DNA of 64,000 nucleotides from Theristus sp. LFF4_11 (GCA_030248135.1 JASANC010001189.1:1-64000), one strand, 5' to 3'. Shown: positions 1-23,966, counted from the first letter of the stretch. Numbers and translations: made by a program. The notes: generated by a model not told the origin, from the sequence alone.

Positions 1-1900
1 ACAAAAATAGGTGCATTCATCTTCGATTCAAAAACGTGTTTCTCGTTTCAAATGATTTTTCTGTGTTCAAATGATTTTTTGTTCTAGTTTTGGAAGAAAG
101 CAAAACGACAGAATGAAATGGACTGCGTACTTGCAGTGATATAGTAAACCTTTTTTTCATTTTGTTCTACCTCATCTTGACAATGCGTTTTTATTCAGTT
201 TGTGCCTTGTGTGTCAGTTTTCTCTTCTGACCTTCCGCTGTTTCGTGTTTCCCAAATTTAATTGTGGACCCACAGCCATTTGTCTTCGTTTTCAAAGTAA
301 AAATGAGCAGATGTGATTGTGAAACCGCGTTTTTTTCTTTGTTGAATTATAAAATATAAAATTTGACGAACTGTGGCTCGTTTCTTTTCCTGGCACTCGT
401 GTTGTCGTAACTCGTAACACATTAATAAAGACTGATTATTGAAAAAAACAATGTTCATGGTTCATGAAATGGACAAACAGATTTGAGAGATTGATACCGC
501 AGTGTCGTGCAGCACTTGAGTGTTGTTTCTTGGTGCAAAACAACGTTCACTGCAACTGCAGATCGAAATCGCGTTACAAAAGTTTGCAATGATTTCCGTT
601 TTCCCTTGATTCTTCTGTTTTTAATTTGTGACAGTTCAAATACAGCCTTACAATGCTTTATTTTGCTCAAAAATTGCTTAGGTTATTGCTTCGTGCTGCC
701 TTCCTGTCTTGTAAGTGGGCGGAGTTTTGTGCGTCGCGTGTGTGTACGTGCGGAGCGTGAGCGCGCACGTTATTGGATCATGAGCAATGAGCAATGCCGA
801 TGCAGGTGCGCGTGCTTTTAATAAAGAAGCTTTTCGAAACTCGAACAAAGTTCACTTTGTTTATTTATTTTTTATTTTTTTATTTGTTCGCGCGTCGGTT
901 CCGAAAACCATAAGGAACCTAACTCCGGTGGAAACGGGCAACACTGCCCCAAGCCCAATTTACCCTCGGCTCTGAAGAAAGTAGACCATTAGTTGTTATG
1001 GTCACTTTTGTTTATCTATTGTGTGTCTTGTCCGCAGCGGGGTTCGAACTTTCCACCTACAGAACGGTAGACGAATCTGAAAGCCCTACACCTGCGCTAC
1101 AGACGCGACCATCTGCATCCATCCAGACAGACATCCTGGCCTTGAACTAGGACTAAAAAGTGGCCGGCTTCTTCAGACAAGAAGAACCTAACGGTTTTTG
1201 CTGTGCATTGGTGCATGCGCTGATGTGTGTGAATTGTAATTGTCGCTTTTCGTGCAACGATGTTTTTCAGATTGTGTGATCGGTCCTGGACCAGGATTAG
1301 AAAGTGTCCGGCATTAGACAAGGGCCTGGTGGCTTTCTGATGTGCATGCGCATTGGTATATGCATTGTGAGTTTGTGTTCTTGTGCATTTTTGTGAATTC
1401 TATGTACCGCAGCGTTTTCACTGTGTTAACTTTTTTTTAAATTGTGTTATTGTTGATTGTTATGCTTATGAGACGATGCGTCTGCTTCGTTATTATTTTG
1501 ATGTTGAAGGTTTGGATTTTCGAACATTTGGCAAATTGTTTTACGCGAAATTTTTTTTCAGAATGTTGCAGACAGACTGCTGTTCATTTCATGCATATCG
1601 AAGATGCGCACGCATCGCATGGACACCAGCATCATCATGGGATATGCTATCATTTTGTAACTGCAGCTTGTCTGGCTAGCGACTACACTACTTTTGTAAA
1701 TGTGCAAGCTGTCAAATAGCACACACATAAGATGACAAGAAATTGTTTTCTGCATGTTTTAAATGCTTTCAAAAGAAGTATCGTATGTTTAGAAATAAAA
1801 CGAAAATTTCACACTGTTATCCAAATTTTTCAATGCTGCATGTCAGGCTTTCAACAGAGTTTTGCATACGCTTTTTCAACGTTGTTTATACACTGTGAGA
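1..1900. other. No supported gene; one SINE inside
   Basis: AT-rich sequence with only short chance ORFs. The one structure I can support is the tRNA-derived SINE at about 889-1117, listed separately. No exon with recognisable homology was seen on either strand. Confidence 0.6.
889..1117 (-). repeat. tRNA-derived SINE, family B, copy 1
   Basis: Closely matches a second copy at 56938-57190 over its whole length. Read on the minus strand, both begin with a tRNA-like head containing an RNA polymerase III B-box-like GGTTCGAA near 1033-1045 and an A-box-like stretch near 1100. They then run through a shared body (stretches resembling tgccccgagcccaattttac) to an A-rich tail, which appears here as T-rich sequence at 860-887 on the plus strand. 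The tRNA origin is inferred from the box motifs and layout. Confidence 0.7.
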
Positions 1901-2188
1901 ATGTCGTCGAAAAAAGAAAAACACAGGGAAAAGGAGAAGGAGAAGAATAAGGAAAAAGATAAGGCAGCAGCTTCAGATGCGGATGTTGAAGGTAAACAGA
2001 AAAAAGAAAAGGATGGGTCAAAAAAGAAACGAAAAAGCAGTGATAAATCAAAAAAGGACAGCAGTTCACCATCAGACAAATCTGAGAAAAACGAAAAAAG
2101 TAAGTCGAGTCGCAAGAAAAGTTCCGACGATCGTTCTTCTTCTTCCGGTCATTCCCGACAAGACGATGAGGTTCGTTTGAGAAGTTAG
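1901..2188 (+). CDS. Lys/Ser-rich low-complexity protein or first exon
   Basis: ATG-initiated ORF of 95 residues made almost entirely of Lys, Glu, Ser and Asp (it opens MSSKKEKHREKEKEK). It looks intrinsically disordered and nuclear in character. A strong donor-like gtaagt sits at 2100, so the real exon may end there and the last ~30 residues may be intronic read-through. I found no downstream exon to join it to and do not recognise a family. The skewed composition may reflect chance purine-rich sequence, so coding status is uncertain. Confidence 0.35.
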   Translation: MSSKKEKHREKEKEKNKEKDKAAASDADVEGKQKKEKDGSKKKRKSSDKSKKDSSSPSDKSEKNEKSKSSRKKSSDDRSSSSGHSRQDDEVRLRS

Positions 2189-2454
2189 TCATATTTTGTT
2201 GATTGTCAGTTCGCACCGTTTTTTTCACAAAAGTTCAATTAGTTGAAGATCCCTGGTCTTTAGGCGAGCTGCACATTGCATCCTGGTTTTCGCTCCACTG
2301 AGAACCGCTACTCACTAAATTCAAAACAAATTTGGCTGGCAGCTAACTAGCTCAGTCTATCTGGACTGGATTGGAATAGTGAAAACCAAACATGAAACTG
2401 GCGACATTAAATCTGTTTTCTTTTTATCATTTACGGCTTATGAATAAACGTACA

Positions 2455-3239
2455 GTCGAACTCAATAAAATGTGGAATCAGCTGATTGGTCGGCCGAGGG
2501 GAGGCTGTTCACACTTCGCACCCTTCTTTTTTCGTGGATCTGGATTCTATTGAAACGTGTTTCTTTTGAATGAGTGTGAATTTCCAGCACCCTTTTCATG
2601 CTAAAAATAAACTTAAAGGGTTGGAGAACTGCGAAATTATTTTTTTTTTTATTCAACAGCTCAAAATGCATTTTTTTGTTGACGACGACGACGTCGCTTA
2701 ATTTTTGCGTGTGAACTGAAAGACAAAAGCCTGAAATGAGTGCGCTGTGTAGCCAGCTGAAGGGGTTTCATTCCTAGCTGACCGATCGAAATGCGACCGC
2801 AATTTAAAAAAATGCGTTCCGACTTCGCGACGACGACGACACGACGACGACTTTGTTTTCATCTTTCATTTTCACCGCTTTCAAGTTGTTTTTGGTAAGC
2901 TGCTGTGTTCATTTGTTTGGTGCACGCAGCAAATCATGCACAGCGCACTCCTTTCAGGCTTTTGTCTTTCAGTTCACACACAAAAATTAAGCGACGACGT
3001 CGTCGTCGTCATCAAACAAAAAAATACGTTTTGAGCTGTTGATTTAAAAAAATTCTGAATTTTGCAGTCTCCAACATTTTCAGTTTATTTTTTGCGTGAA
3101 AACGGTGCTGGAAATTCACACTCATTCAAAAGAAACACGTTTCAATAGAATCCAGATACACAAATAAGAAGGGTGCGGAGGGTGAGCAGCCTCCCCTCGG
3201 CCGACCAATCAGCTGATTCCACATTTTATTGAGTTCGAC
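2455..3239. repeat. Foldback element with ~300-bp inverted arms
   Basis: The left arm (about 2455-2752) and right arm (about 2938-3239) are near-perfect reverse complements, including the outer gtcgaactcaataaaatgtg and an inner GACGAC-rich stretch. About 185 bp of spacer separates them. No transposase ORF is present, so this is a non-autonomous foldback or MITE-like element. A further 12-bp match (tacagtcgaact at 2450; its complement at 3522) may mark wider outer ends. Confidence 0.85.
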
Positions 3240-3249
3240 CTTCGACCAT

Positions 3250-3385
3250 AAAGCTTCATTACTAAAGCGCACGCGCACGCGGCATCGGCATGCTCATGCT
3301 CATGATCCACTAGCGCGCGTGCACACGCTCCGGCCCCAACAAGAACTTGTTCAAAACGCAATTGTTCTGACATCTTCCTTCTTCA
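3250..3385 (+). repeat. Direct repeat copy a (GCGCACGCGCACG block)
   Basis: Matches 4033-4180 in direct orientation over about 130 bp. Shared segments include ccactagcgcgcgtgcacac and aacaagaacttgttcaaaac. Only copy b lies inside a recognisable TIR element. Confidence 0.75.
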
Positions 3386-3959
3386 AAAGGCTTGGCTTAG
3401 GTTAGGATTAGGTCAGGATTATGTTTAGCTTTGAATTAGGCTTTAGGATTAGGTTTTGTTTAGGCTAGTTTAGGCAACGTCTGCCAACATCAGTGGTTTG
3501 TTTTAGTACGACAGGCCAACCAGTTCGACTGTATATATTTTTTAACATATATAATTTTTTTAATAGCGACATATTGATGTTTGGGCTTTTTACGATTTTG
3601 AACTCAGTTTTTGTAAGTTAGGATGAGGGTTACTTAGGTGCCCTGTCTGTGCCCATCAATTTTAGCAAACGCACTTGGGTTACAGACATTTACTTAATTG
3701 ATATAAGTCACGCTTTGCTTTGTAAGTTTCAGATTTTTTTGATCAAGCATTTCGTCGTAATCCATCCCACTATTCCATTCCCGTTTCCCGGCCAATTTGT
3801 TTTCACATTCTTAAAAGTGATTTTTTGATTTTTGATCAGACTAGGTTGCTTGCAATGAGTCGTTCTGGGATCTGGGTTCCTAATCCTAAACTTAATCCAA
3901 ACCCAAGCCTTTTTGATAAGGTGAAAATGATCATTTTTTTTGCATTTTTTCTCAAAGCT

Positions 3960-4372
3960 GTGGTCAGTTGTCAGTTCTATAAAAAGTGAATGGTGCTTGA
4001 AAAAAATTTAAAAATACCGGAGGAAAATCCCAAAAGCTTCATTCCTTAAGCGCACGCGCACGGCATCGGCATGCTCTTTACGCTCATGCTCATGATCCAC
4101 TAGCGCGCGTGCACACGCTCCGGCCCCAACAAGAACTTGTTCAAAACGCAATTGTTCTGACAACTTTCTTCTTGAAAAGGCTTGGCTTTTTAGCTTGGAA
4201 TTAGGCTTTAGGATTAGGTTTTGGTTTAGGCATCTGATGGTTGACAATGGTTGACAAAAATAGCTGCATTCGATTTCGAACCGCGCCGCGCTGACGCGCT
4301 GGTTCGAATATTGCACTTTTAGAATGTTTACTTTTCAAACACTATTCACTTTTATAGAACTGACCTGACCAC
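3960..4372. repeat. 413-bp TIR element
   Basis: The ends are inverted copies of about 30 bp: gtggtcagttgtcagttcta at the left, and at 4341-4372 the complement of a close variant. The body contains direct repeat copy b (4033-4180). A lone end of the same type sits at 26049-26075, next to a SINE. No coding capacity, so it is probably a MITE. Confidence 0.7.
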
Positions 4373-4604
4373 TGGGGAGAGTGGGGACCGTCCCCCCTTC
4401 AAAAAAATCGAATCTATCTCTATCTGAGAAATTTTTCCGCTCAGCTATTGTCCATAAATTTTTGCCCCGCCTGTCCGCCCCGCCGTGCCCGACAATAAAA
4501 TCTCTCGGCTAAGAGCCCCGCCCGCTCCCGCCCTTTTTATGAATTTTATCGTAACGTAATTAGTGTCAATGAACGGAGGAAAGTTGAACTTTCAGTTTCG
4601 GTCA

Positions 4605-4617
4605 TGTTTTTTTTCAG
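4605..4617 (+). other. Acceptor just upstream of PP2A ATG
   Basis: A pyrimidine run ending in AG stands 15 nt before the PP2A start codon. It could be a spliced-leader trans-splice acceptor or the 3' end of a 5'-UTR intron. Confidence 0.45.
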
Positions 4618-4632
4618 ACAACAACGTCAAGA

Positions 4633-7875
<3,243 letters not shown>

Positions 7876-10800
7876 GAGCGCAGCACCACAGCTGATACAC
7901 TCTAACAAACGAATACCCTGAATACAACAACACCGTCGCAAAGCAACTGTTGCCGTCCAGTCAGTCCACAGCTGTTTCATAGTACTTTTGTTTCTGCTCT
8001 CTGGTATTATTTTTGGAAACTGCTTTTTTTCGACTGATTGGAATTTCTTGTTTCCACGGTTCGTTTATGATCTTTAAAGGCGCCGAGTTTTGGTGACCAG
8101 TGGATTATGTTTTGCCCTTCTTCATTGTTGTTTTGGACGTTTTTATTGTTTTTTTTGTTGCATGAAGCTGAGTGCACGCACACTGCTGGATCTAGGTACG
8201 GTTTTTGTTTCAAAACAATTGTGAACATTCACATTTTTTTGAGTTTTCAAATGATGGGGTTGTCGTCAGCCATTTCCACTATATTCAATTTATGTGTTCA
8301 GTTCTCAAACATTGACAACCATTTTTGAAAGTCAGAATTAATGACAAATAATTGTGGATACAGTTTGAAGTATCTGTTTTTCATGAAGTCTGGACATATT
8401 GTAGAGCTGATTAAACCTTGCTTGGCGTATTTGCTGTAATATTAAAATTACAATTTACAGTTACAAGTTGTATTTTTTAATTAGTTAAATCAGTAATTCT
8501 GGCACCCACAGCAATGAACTTTTAAAAACGTGATCTTCGGTGATTTCAGTGTATCTTTGAAGGAGCATTCATGAAGCAGTATTTAGTGACCGCGTAGCTA
8601 ATTTTTAACACAGCTACGCTTCACTAGATACTGCTTCATGAATGCCGCTTAAGTTAAGCTGAAATTTTTAATCTTAGAAAATAGTCACTCGTGTCTCCTT
8701 TCCTGAACAATTTGTATGAAACCGTTGTTTTCAGTATATTTGATTTTTTTTAATTTGCATGTCATTTTGTCGTGACCTACTGTGTGGTGAAAATTTATTA
8801 TTCCTTTTGATTTTTACTTTTGGCTACTCTTTGGTTCACGTATTCTATTGTCACATCTGCTCAGCGTTTCGTAAATTTTTAAACCACGACAAAAATAACA
8901 TAAAAAACTTTGTTGTGCCCGTTCATGGTGAATATTTTATATCCGTTGTATTTGTGTGTTGTTTTCTTTGGTATTTTTTATGGAACGCGTGACATAATAT
9001 GATCGGAAATAAAATAAACTGGTTCTTCTGTGTCTGGAAATGATCGAGAGTTCATAAAACTCGGCCAAATGCCATGTTTGTCCAGCAAAACTTCTGGAGC
9101 TTGCTTCTAAAAGCCAAGCGCTTGTTGAGCTAAATTTAACCGCTGAGGTTGTTCGTGGCAGCTTTGCGGCACGCAATGTATTGCTGCTGAAGCTTGATTT
9201 TGCAGTCTGTTTTACTCAGCGTGCGTGCCATAGAGTCTTCCGGTCCGTTTTGTGCTGCTAGGTAACCGTTAAACAATAGCCTGTCTGTCCTGTCCACGGT
9301 GTATTCAGTCTAGCAGTCGTACTAGTAACTTGGTCAGTTTTAGACTTTTGGTTATCAGTCCAACATTGCGAAATGCTTGATTAGTAGCATGCTGTTGGTT
9401 GCCTGCTTGACGATTTCGATTGTTTTCCCATTTTTGACCAGCAAAGTGCGACGATGAACAATGTGGCTGGGGCATCGCTGTTGTGTTGATTGCGCCCGCT
9501 GCGGTGTGGTGTGGCGCCAGGCAGGTTGCACGATATTTTGATCAACATTTCAAGACTTGGAAGCTTGTGCGTGCACTGCAGTCCCGCGGCATCGTGCACT
9601 TTTGTTTTGGCATCTTTGTTTGCTTTTCCATCACGCTGCCCAACACGCATTATTTTTCAATTTCGAGGTAGAAAATTTTTGATATTTATGCGAAACGTAT
9701 TACTTATTACTGATTCCACTGAAATTGAAATTGTCACTGAAAAAAAAACAGTTGATGCGTATCGCATGATAATAATCAGTGATCGCAACAATGATCTGAG
9801 CAAAATTGTGTGCGATTTTTTTCTGCGCAACGAATCAAAGAGCGAACAGAGTGATTTGACAATTGCGTTGCACTAACCAAAATCCATTCAAACGCAATCA
9901 AAACAAACCACCGTGCAAGCTGTGGGGCGTGCCGTGAGTCGTGACCAGGCCTGCTGAGGTGAATGAGATGTTATATATGTTCGTTAAACATGATATTTAT
10001 ATCGAAATTTTCGAAAAACCTATCACCAATGCGTAATTTTCGGAGCGATGTCAGGTAGTTTGGTGGTTAGTGGATACAGATATGTCACGCACATGTTCGC
10101 CCAGTTTTAATTCGCCGTCGAAAGCGGCAGCACGTTTTGCATTGGTGGTGTGCCTTCTGAAAACTGCGCCAACCAAAGCAACGTCGTTAGTTTCAAAACA
10201 TTATTTGTTATTGATGACACTGCTTACCTTCGTTGTTTGCTCTACATGCGCCATTGCCGTATCTTTCAGCTCTTGTTAGCCGAATCAATGTCTGACGGCC
10301 TGTGCTGCTTGTTTGCGCCCGGCCCGGCCAAATCCAACCGCTTCTCAGTGCTTTGCTGTGCATACACCTTGCTTCCTTTTCCTATTATTGGTTATTGTAC
10401 GCGAAAAATTGTGCGTCACGTGGCATCAGGTGTATTTTATTTACGGAACACGCTCGTTAAATGCAGCAGTCGGTGGTAGTGCTGGAAAGCCGCTTGTAGA
10501 ACACAGTCATTAGCTGTCCATTATTCCCAGTCTGTTCGCTTGTCAGCTAGCAGACAGGTCTCTGCTGATGTCAGCATCCCGAGTCCTTTTGGCTGGGCCA
10601 GGGCCCTAATGTTTTCTGAGCTTGTGTTGGATCTTGCTAGATCTGTAATTTTACAATTCTGTCACAGCCACTGTGTGGTATCCCTATTAGTCAACCAACC
10701 CGTCAACAAACACTCACTTGATTTGTGACACTTTTCAGCCAAAATCCCCCCGCTGATTGACCGATATCATTGACATACACACACAATGACACATTTACGA

Positions 10801-12312
10801 GTAAAAATATTTAGTTTTGCAGAAACAAATCACAGCTGTGAAGCGCGCTGTGCTGCTGTGTTGACATCGTATTCTGTTTCCACGACTCTTGGCCGACCGC
10901 AAAATTAGCGCGTGACAAAAAAATTCTTCGCTCGTTCCGCCTGTCACGTCGTCATACCCAGCTCGTAAAACCCGGAAAAAAGAAACACATACTGCTGCTG
11001 CACGACAAAAACTTTGTGCTTTTATTGTTTCGCTGGACCACATGAAATTACCCGATTCAGACGCCCGACCAACGTGAAATCACACACGGGCGAAAAGAAA
11101 ACTATGAGACGAAGGTTAGTTCGGTTGGTCAGGTTTGTTGCTGGTGATGGTGAATGAATGAATGGTTGTGTGTTGACTGTGCGTGCAACATCAGATCTAC
11201 GCAGGCGTATCTTTGTGTGCGTATCCAGGGTAGAGTAGAGTTTCCATTGCACGCTTGATGTGTGTCAGAATCAGTGTGCTCTCTGAGCAAGTGTACATTT
11301 GTTAACGTTCACCGTCACCGCACCACCACAAACAGGGTACACTGTTGCCGTGTTCAGCTGCTTGCGTTTTTTTTTCACTGTTTCGTGCTTTTTTACAGTT
11401 TCTTGGACTTACTTCTGCAACCTGTTGTTTTTTTCACGAATTCTGTTCAACAAGCAAATGTTTTGCGATGACTTCCTTTGAGTCACCTGACGACTTGTGA
11501 AGGATACGTTTCAGCAATAAAATCATACTCATACTTGTAGTCATGGCGTTTTACAGCGGTTTGGAAGTTTTTTCGGATGTCAGAGTTTTTTTCGCCGTCA
11601 GCTATCTGAACGGTTTATCGGCGTTGATGGTTCAGTCGTCAAAACTGGAACCAAGCCGCTTGCAGTGACATTTGAGAGAAAAACGAACCTCAAATAATCC
11701 TCTCTAGAGTCCACCCGTTGTTTTGTTGCTGTGTATCCATATCCAATTACCAGCGTTCTTTTGCTGTTTTTTGTTCTGTCAAACAGCAGCCAGTAACAAC
11801 ACCAGATACCCCAAACCAACGCGGTATCTTTCAAAGGTCAATGGTTTTAGTTCGCAAACCGTTTTCTGACATTATTTTCTTTCTGGTTTTTTGAATTGGA
11901 AATTTGAAATAAAAAAGCGCGACCGTTCGTTGTTACTTTGTGTTCGAAATGACGCATCGCATAATTTTTCGTTTGATCATTTATTTTGATGTTTTTTTTC
12001 ATAAATTTTTGTGTTTTACACCAGGTTATACACAGACACCATAGGTTCGTTCCGCTTTCCCGCCATCCCCTTTTACCCGTGTCGAATTGATTTTTCTAAA
12101 TAAAGTCTGACCATTTCTCGTTTCTTTTCCAGCGTATCGCGACTGGTGATTTTCGCCCCGAGCAGCTGCGTGCCGCATGCGAACAGTGCCTTCAAAAGGA
12201 GCATGAACTTTATTATGTGCGTTCGTTTTGCGCGATATTTTTGAATTTTTTGTTCAAAACATCTGGAAAGACCTTTTTCATCAATGTCCAAGTCAGAAAT
12301 GGTATGTATGGA
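7876..12312. other. 4.4 kb without a supported gene
   Basis: Contains a hairpin MITE (8562-8652) and a polyadenylation-like AATAAA at 9008, which is far downstream of PP2A. Two weak coding hints were seen. An ATG at 9688 opens a hydrophilic 62-residue frame with no known motif, and 10082-10279 gives a short frame with hydrophobic stretches. Neither has a convincing splice partner or family, so I do not call them genes. Confidence 0.5.
8562..8652. repeat. Hairpin MITE, copy 1
   Basis: A near-perfect palindrome of about 90 bp. The outer arms are gcattcatgaagcagtattt and its complement; the inner arms are gaccgcgtagct / agctacgcttc around a short AT-rich loop. Same family as the copies at 13230, 23875, 30857, 44405, 47258 and 58853. 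Confidence 0.9.
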
Positions 12313-13969
12313 ATGTGTGATCGCAATGATCGCAGGCCCAACCGCAACAATGCGACATTCAAGCCGAAGAAACGCATCCGGGATCATCGTGCGACCGACC
12401 TCGCGAAGCACGCCACTGAAACGCTCGGCAGCGGCAACCTGAAGCAGGCCGTGAAACTGCCGGAGGGAGAGGACAAAAACGAATGGATCGCTGTCAATAG
12501 TGAGTCGCTTTCGCTTGCCTACTCGTGGTGTCTTACACTTCGTTGGTATTGTGCCGTGCACTGCAGAATAAAACTGACTGACTGACTGCTTTGGGAAGCC
12601 TTCCCATTTTGTTGACGTGATGCTGTCATTTGCTTCGGAACAAATCGAGACGTCGTTTCAGTCGTCGTCTGACCTGCGCACTGAAGACAACGCTCCAATG
12701 ATGGTCAATCTAATCAGTCTAGTCTTTTGGCATTCTTTTGGTCAAAATAGTCCTGGAAGTTGTAGTCATTTGAAATTGGAAAACATGCACATCTGATTGT
12801 TTCCACCAATGTCACCGTTTTTTTTAGTCGTCGACTTCTTCAACCAGATCAGCATGCTGTACGGCACGATCACGGAGTACTGCACGCCGGAGCAGTGCCC
12901 TGTGATGTCGGCCGGTCCCAAGTACGAGTACTACTGGGCGGACGGCGCCAACGTCAAGAAACCGATCAAGTGCACCGCGCCGCAGTACATCGACTATCTG
13001 ATGGCTTGGGTGCAGGATCAGATCGAGGACGATGCGGTGTTCCCGTCGAAAATTGGTGACTTACAGCCGCTTTTCTAGTTTAGATTCAGATTCGGATGCT
13101 TCATTTCACCGCACAACATAACTAGACCGTTCCTAGTATAACTCACAACGGTGCTCACAACGAATCTACAACTCACTACCTCGCAATTTAGGCATTTTTA
13201 ACCAGTCTGCGAGCACCATCGCGACTATAGGGGCGTTCATGAAACAGTATTTGGTGACCGCGTAGCTAGGTTTTAATACAGCTACGCGTCACTAAATACT
13301 GTTTCTTGAATGTACCTTATGAATGGTGTGACGCGGTACTGCAAATCCGAGATATAAGCCTTGGCTTTTTTGAATTGGTAGCTCCACCAGTGTTTCACTG
13401 CTTATTGTTGTGCAATTTCATCGCACAATTCAATGTATTGGGGACTTTTGCAGAAACTTTTCTCCTTTGAACACCTACAGAACTTTGTTCCCTTTACGAA
13501 GTTCTGGTGTCCAAAAAAAGAACAGTTTCTGCAAAGAAGAAAGTCGTGTTGCGGTGCGGCAGCCGCGCGAATCCTGCTACGCCCCACTGTTGTTCAGTAT
13601 CAAAGTTTGCTCATGAAAAAGAAAGCACCGTCAAGATTTGTTTAAATAATCGACTGAAATTGCTGTGTTTTCTCAACCGCAGGCATGGGCTTTCCGCCAG
13701 ATTTCCTGTCGGTCGCACGGACAATACTGAAACGTCTGTTCCGTGTGTACGCGCACGTCTATCACCAGCATTTCGGTGACATCGAACAACTGAAGGAGGA
13801 GGCGCATCTGAACACCAGCTTCAAGCATTTCATTCTGTTCATCACGGAATTCTCGATGATCGAATCGCGAGAATTGGCGCCGTTACAAGAGTTGATTGAT
13901 AAATTGCTGCTCAAGGACAGAACGACGACGACGAACGCTGCAACTAATAATGGCAACTCAAATTCATGA
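12313..13969 (+). CDS. MOB1: MOB1 kinase activator (Hippo/LATS co-activator)
   Basis: Exons 12313-12499, 12828-13055 and 13683-13969 join to 233 residues (family about 216). The motif run is diagnostic: [41 protein letters not shown], then the zinc-binding CxxxxC in [13 protein letters not shown] and the paired histidines in YAHVYHQHF. The C-terminus carries [12 protein letters not shown] followed by a Thr/Asn-rich tail not usual in the family. MOB1 binds and activates NDR/LATS kinases. The N-terminus is uncertain: 12313 and 12304 are in-frame ATGs, and a separate upstream exon is possible. Splice phases are consistent across both introns. Confidence 0.93.
13230..13318. repeat. Hairpin MITE, copy 2
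   Basis: Palindrome of the same family (gcgttcatgaaacagtattt ... aaatactgtttcttgaatgt). Lies in MOB1 intron 2. Confidence 0.88.
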
Positions 13970-14738
13970 TAAATCTTGTTTTTTTTGATTTTTTGGGCTT
14001 TGCGTAGTGCGCTGTTTTGGGACCCTTTCAGTTTGCTCCTATCAATAACAAGTCCTGGGTAGCCTCATTCCATAATTGCTCGTTATAGCCGTTGCAGAGA
14101 ATGCTAACCTTGAGAAGTTTGTTCGTTTTGATTGATCAACATTTGTGCGGTTTTGTTACCGCTGGACAGTTTATGCACAGGAAGTGAATATCGTTGAACT
14201 GCTGATCATTCAATTCTATTGTGTTTCATTCTGTCTCTATTTGCGAGTCTCAGCTGTTGATATGCGAAAGTCTGATAATAAAAATATAAATACTTGATAA
14301 TAAGTGTAAAAACAGCAGATTCTAACCCGAATGCTCTAGCTGTGAACAACCCTGAAATGGACGGCGTGTGATAAATGACTCAGTCTGAGCCTGAGTGCTC
14401 CGTATTGAGCACACACGTTGTTATGACAAAACTCAGCTGCAAAGAGCGGTTGTTTCCATCGCAACGCCTCTGTTTGTCAACAATTCGTATCTTCAGCGTA
14501 ATTGCGGTTTGTCTGCTGCTCAGGAACACCCAAGGCGCTTATAATTGTAGCAGCTGCAGTTTGCTTACAGCTGAGCGGTTGACCACAACAGTAGTGCACA
14601 CGAATAAATAATGGAATTCCGGTAAGATTGTGCTGAAAGAAGTCGGATAGTCTGAATAAAACCCGTTCAGCACTCAGCAGTCACGTCGTTCAGTTGCCAG
14701 CCGGCTTTCGCAGTTGCCATTTGTTTCGCAACGAAGGC
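13970..14738. other. MOB1 3' flank and intergenic spacer
   Basis: Contains a polyadenylation-like AATAAA at 14277. An ATG ORF at 14375-14611 has a hydrophobic patch, but no phase-compatible donor joins it to the DOMON exons, so it is not used. Confidence 0.5.
14277..14282 (+). terminator. Polyadenylation-like signal, MOB1
   Basis: AATAAA about 310 bp after the MOB1 stop codon. Confidence 0.5.
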
Positions 14739-23183
<8,445 letters not shown>

Positions 23184-23392
23184 GGAATTCCTTGATTAAC
23201 GACCTGAAGCCGCTACAATGATGATAGTATCTTTATAATCGTTGAATATGTTTTCCGATTGTTATGAAGGTTGTAGGTGACTTATTTAGATTTTATTGGG
23301 AAGAACTGTTATTTGGAAGAACATGCACAATTTTAACTGTATGCACAACAATGTTGATATTTTAACGTAAAATACGGTGTGTAAACTGCAGA

Positions 23393-23398
23393 AATAAA
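23393..23398 (+). terminator. Polyadenylation-like signal, DOMON gene
   Basis: AATAAA about 210 bp after the last proposed stop. Confidence 0.5.
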
Positions 23399-23436
23399 AG
23401 AATTTTCTAGTCAATCAAGTCACTCTGTACGGATAC

Positions 23437-23876
23437 TACCGTATTACCCCCATTAAACCCCCCCACCATTAATCCCCCCACCAATAAACCCCCACCCCCC
23501 CGACCAGTTTCCGAATAATCCCCCCCCACAAATAATCCCCCATGGGGGATTATTGGAGACCTGTTTGAAACACATACCCAGCGAATTCAGTGGCTGGTTG
23601 CAGTGAAAATGATGAAATTGTGCTACCAAAGGCCCCAAATAGGTGAGTAAATAGTAATTTCATCACAAAAGGCTGTTATAAAAGGAAATTTCTATGTAGA
23701 GTAGAAGTTTCTGCGACTTTCTTGCCTGCCATGCAAGGTATTTTTGCCATTTTTCAACAAACCCCCACCCCTAGAATTTTTTTGTAAATAAACCCCCCCC
23801 CCCACCAATAAACCCCCACCCCTAAAAGTCGCTGACGTATTAATCCCCCATGGGGGTTTATTGGGGGTAATACGGT
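23437..23876. repeat. C-rich TIR element (taccgtattaccccc)
   Basis: Begins taccgtattacccccattaa and ends with the inverted form at 23850-23876 (ttattgggggtaatacggta). The interior is full of runs like aataaaccccca and two palindromic cccccatggggg sites (near 23538 and 23847). No ORF with family resemblance. A MITE copy abuts or overlaps the right end. Confidence 0.7.
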
Positions 23877-23966
23877 ACATTCATGAAGGAGTATTTATTG
23901 ACCGCGTTGCTATGTTTTTGCACAGCTATGCGTCACTAAATACTGTTTCATGAACACCGCTTAAAC
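23875..23966. repeat. Hairpin MITE, copy 3
   Basis: Palindrome of the MITE family (acattcatgaaggagtattt ... aaatactgtttcatgaacac), directly adjoining the C-rich TIR element. Confidence 0.88.

Larger units (their letters stand above)
2189..4632. other. Intergenic repeat block
   Basis: No exon seen. The block holds a foldback element (2455-3239), a TIR element (3960-4372), a direct repeat shared by about 3250-3385 and 4033-4180, and a copy (about 4380-4520) of the element seen at 44690-45140. The last is recognised by shared stretches such as tcgaatctatctctatc. The ~100 bp before the PP2A start carry its probable 5' leader. Confidence 0.6.

Noticed and set aside
9490..9876. 128-codon ORF as a gene
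   Set aside because: The first half is unlike a protein; the second half (from ATG 9688) is hydrophilic but has no recognised motif, acceptor or partner exon.
14375..14611. Signal-peptide-like ORF upstream of the DOMON gene
   Set aside because: It has an ATG and hydrophobic core but no donor in the phase needed, and the 14739 exon explains the N-terminus better.
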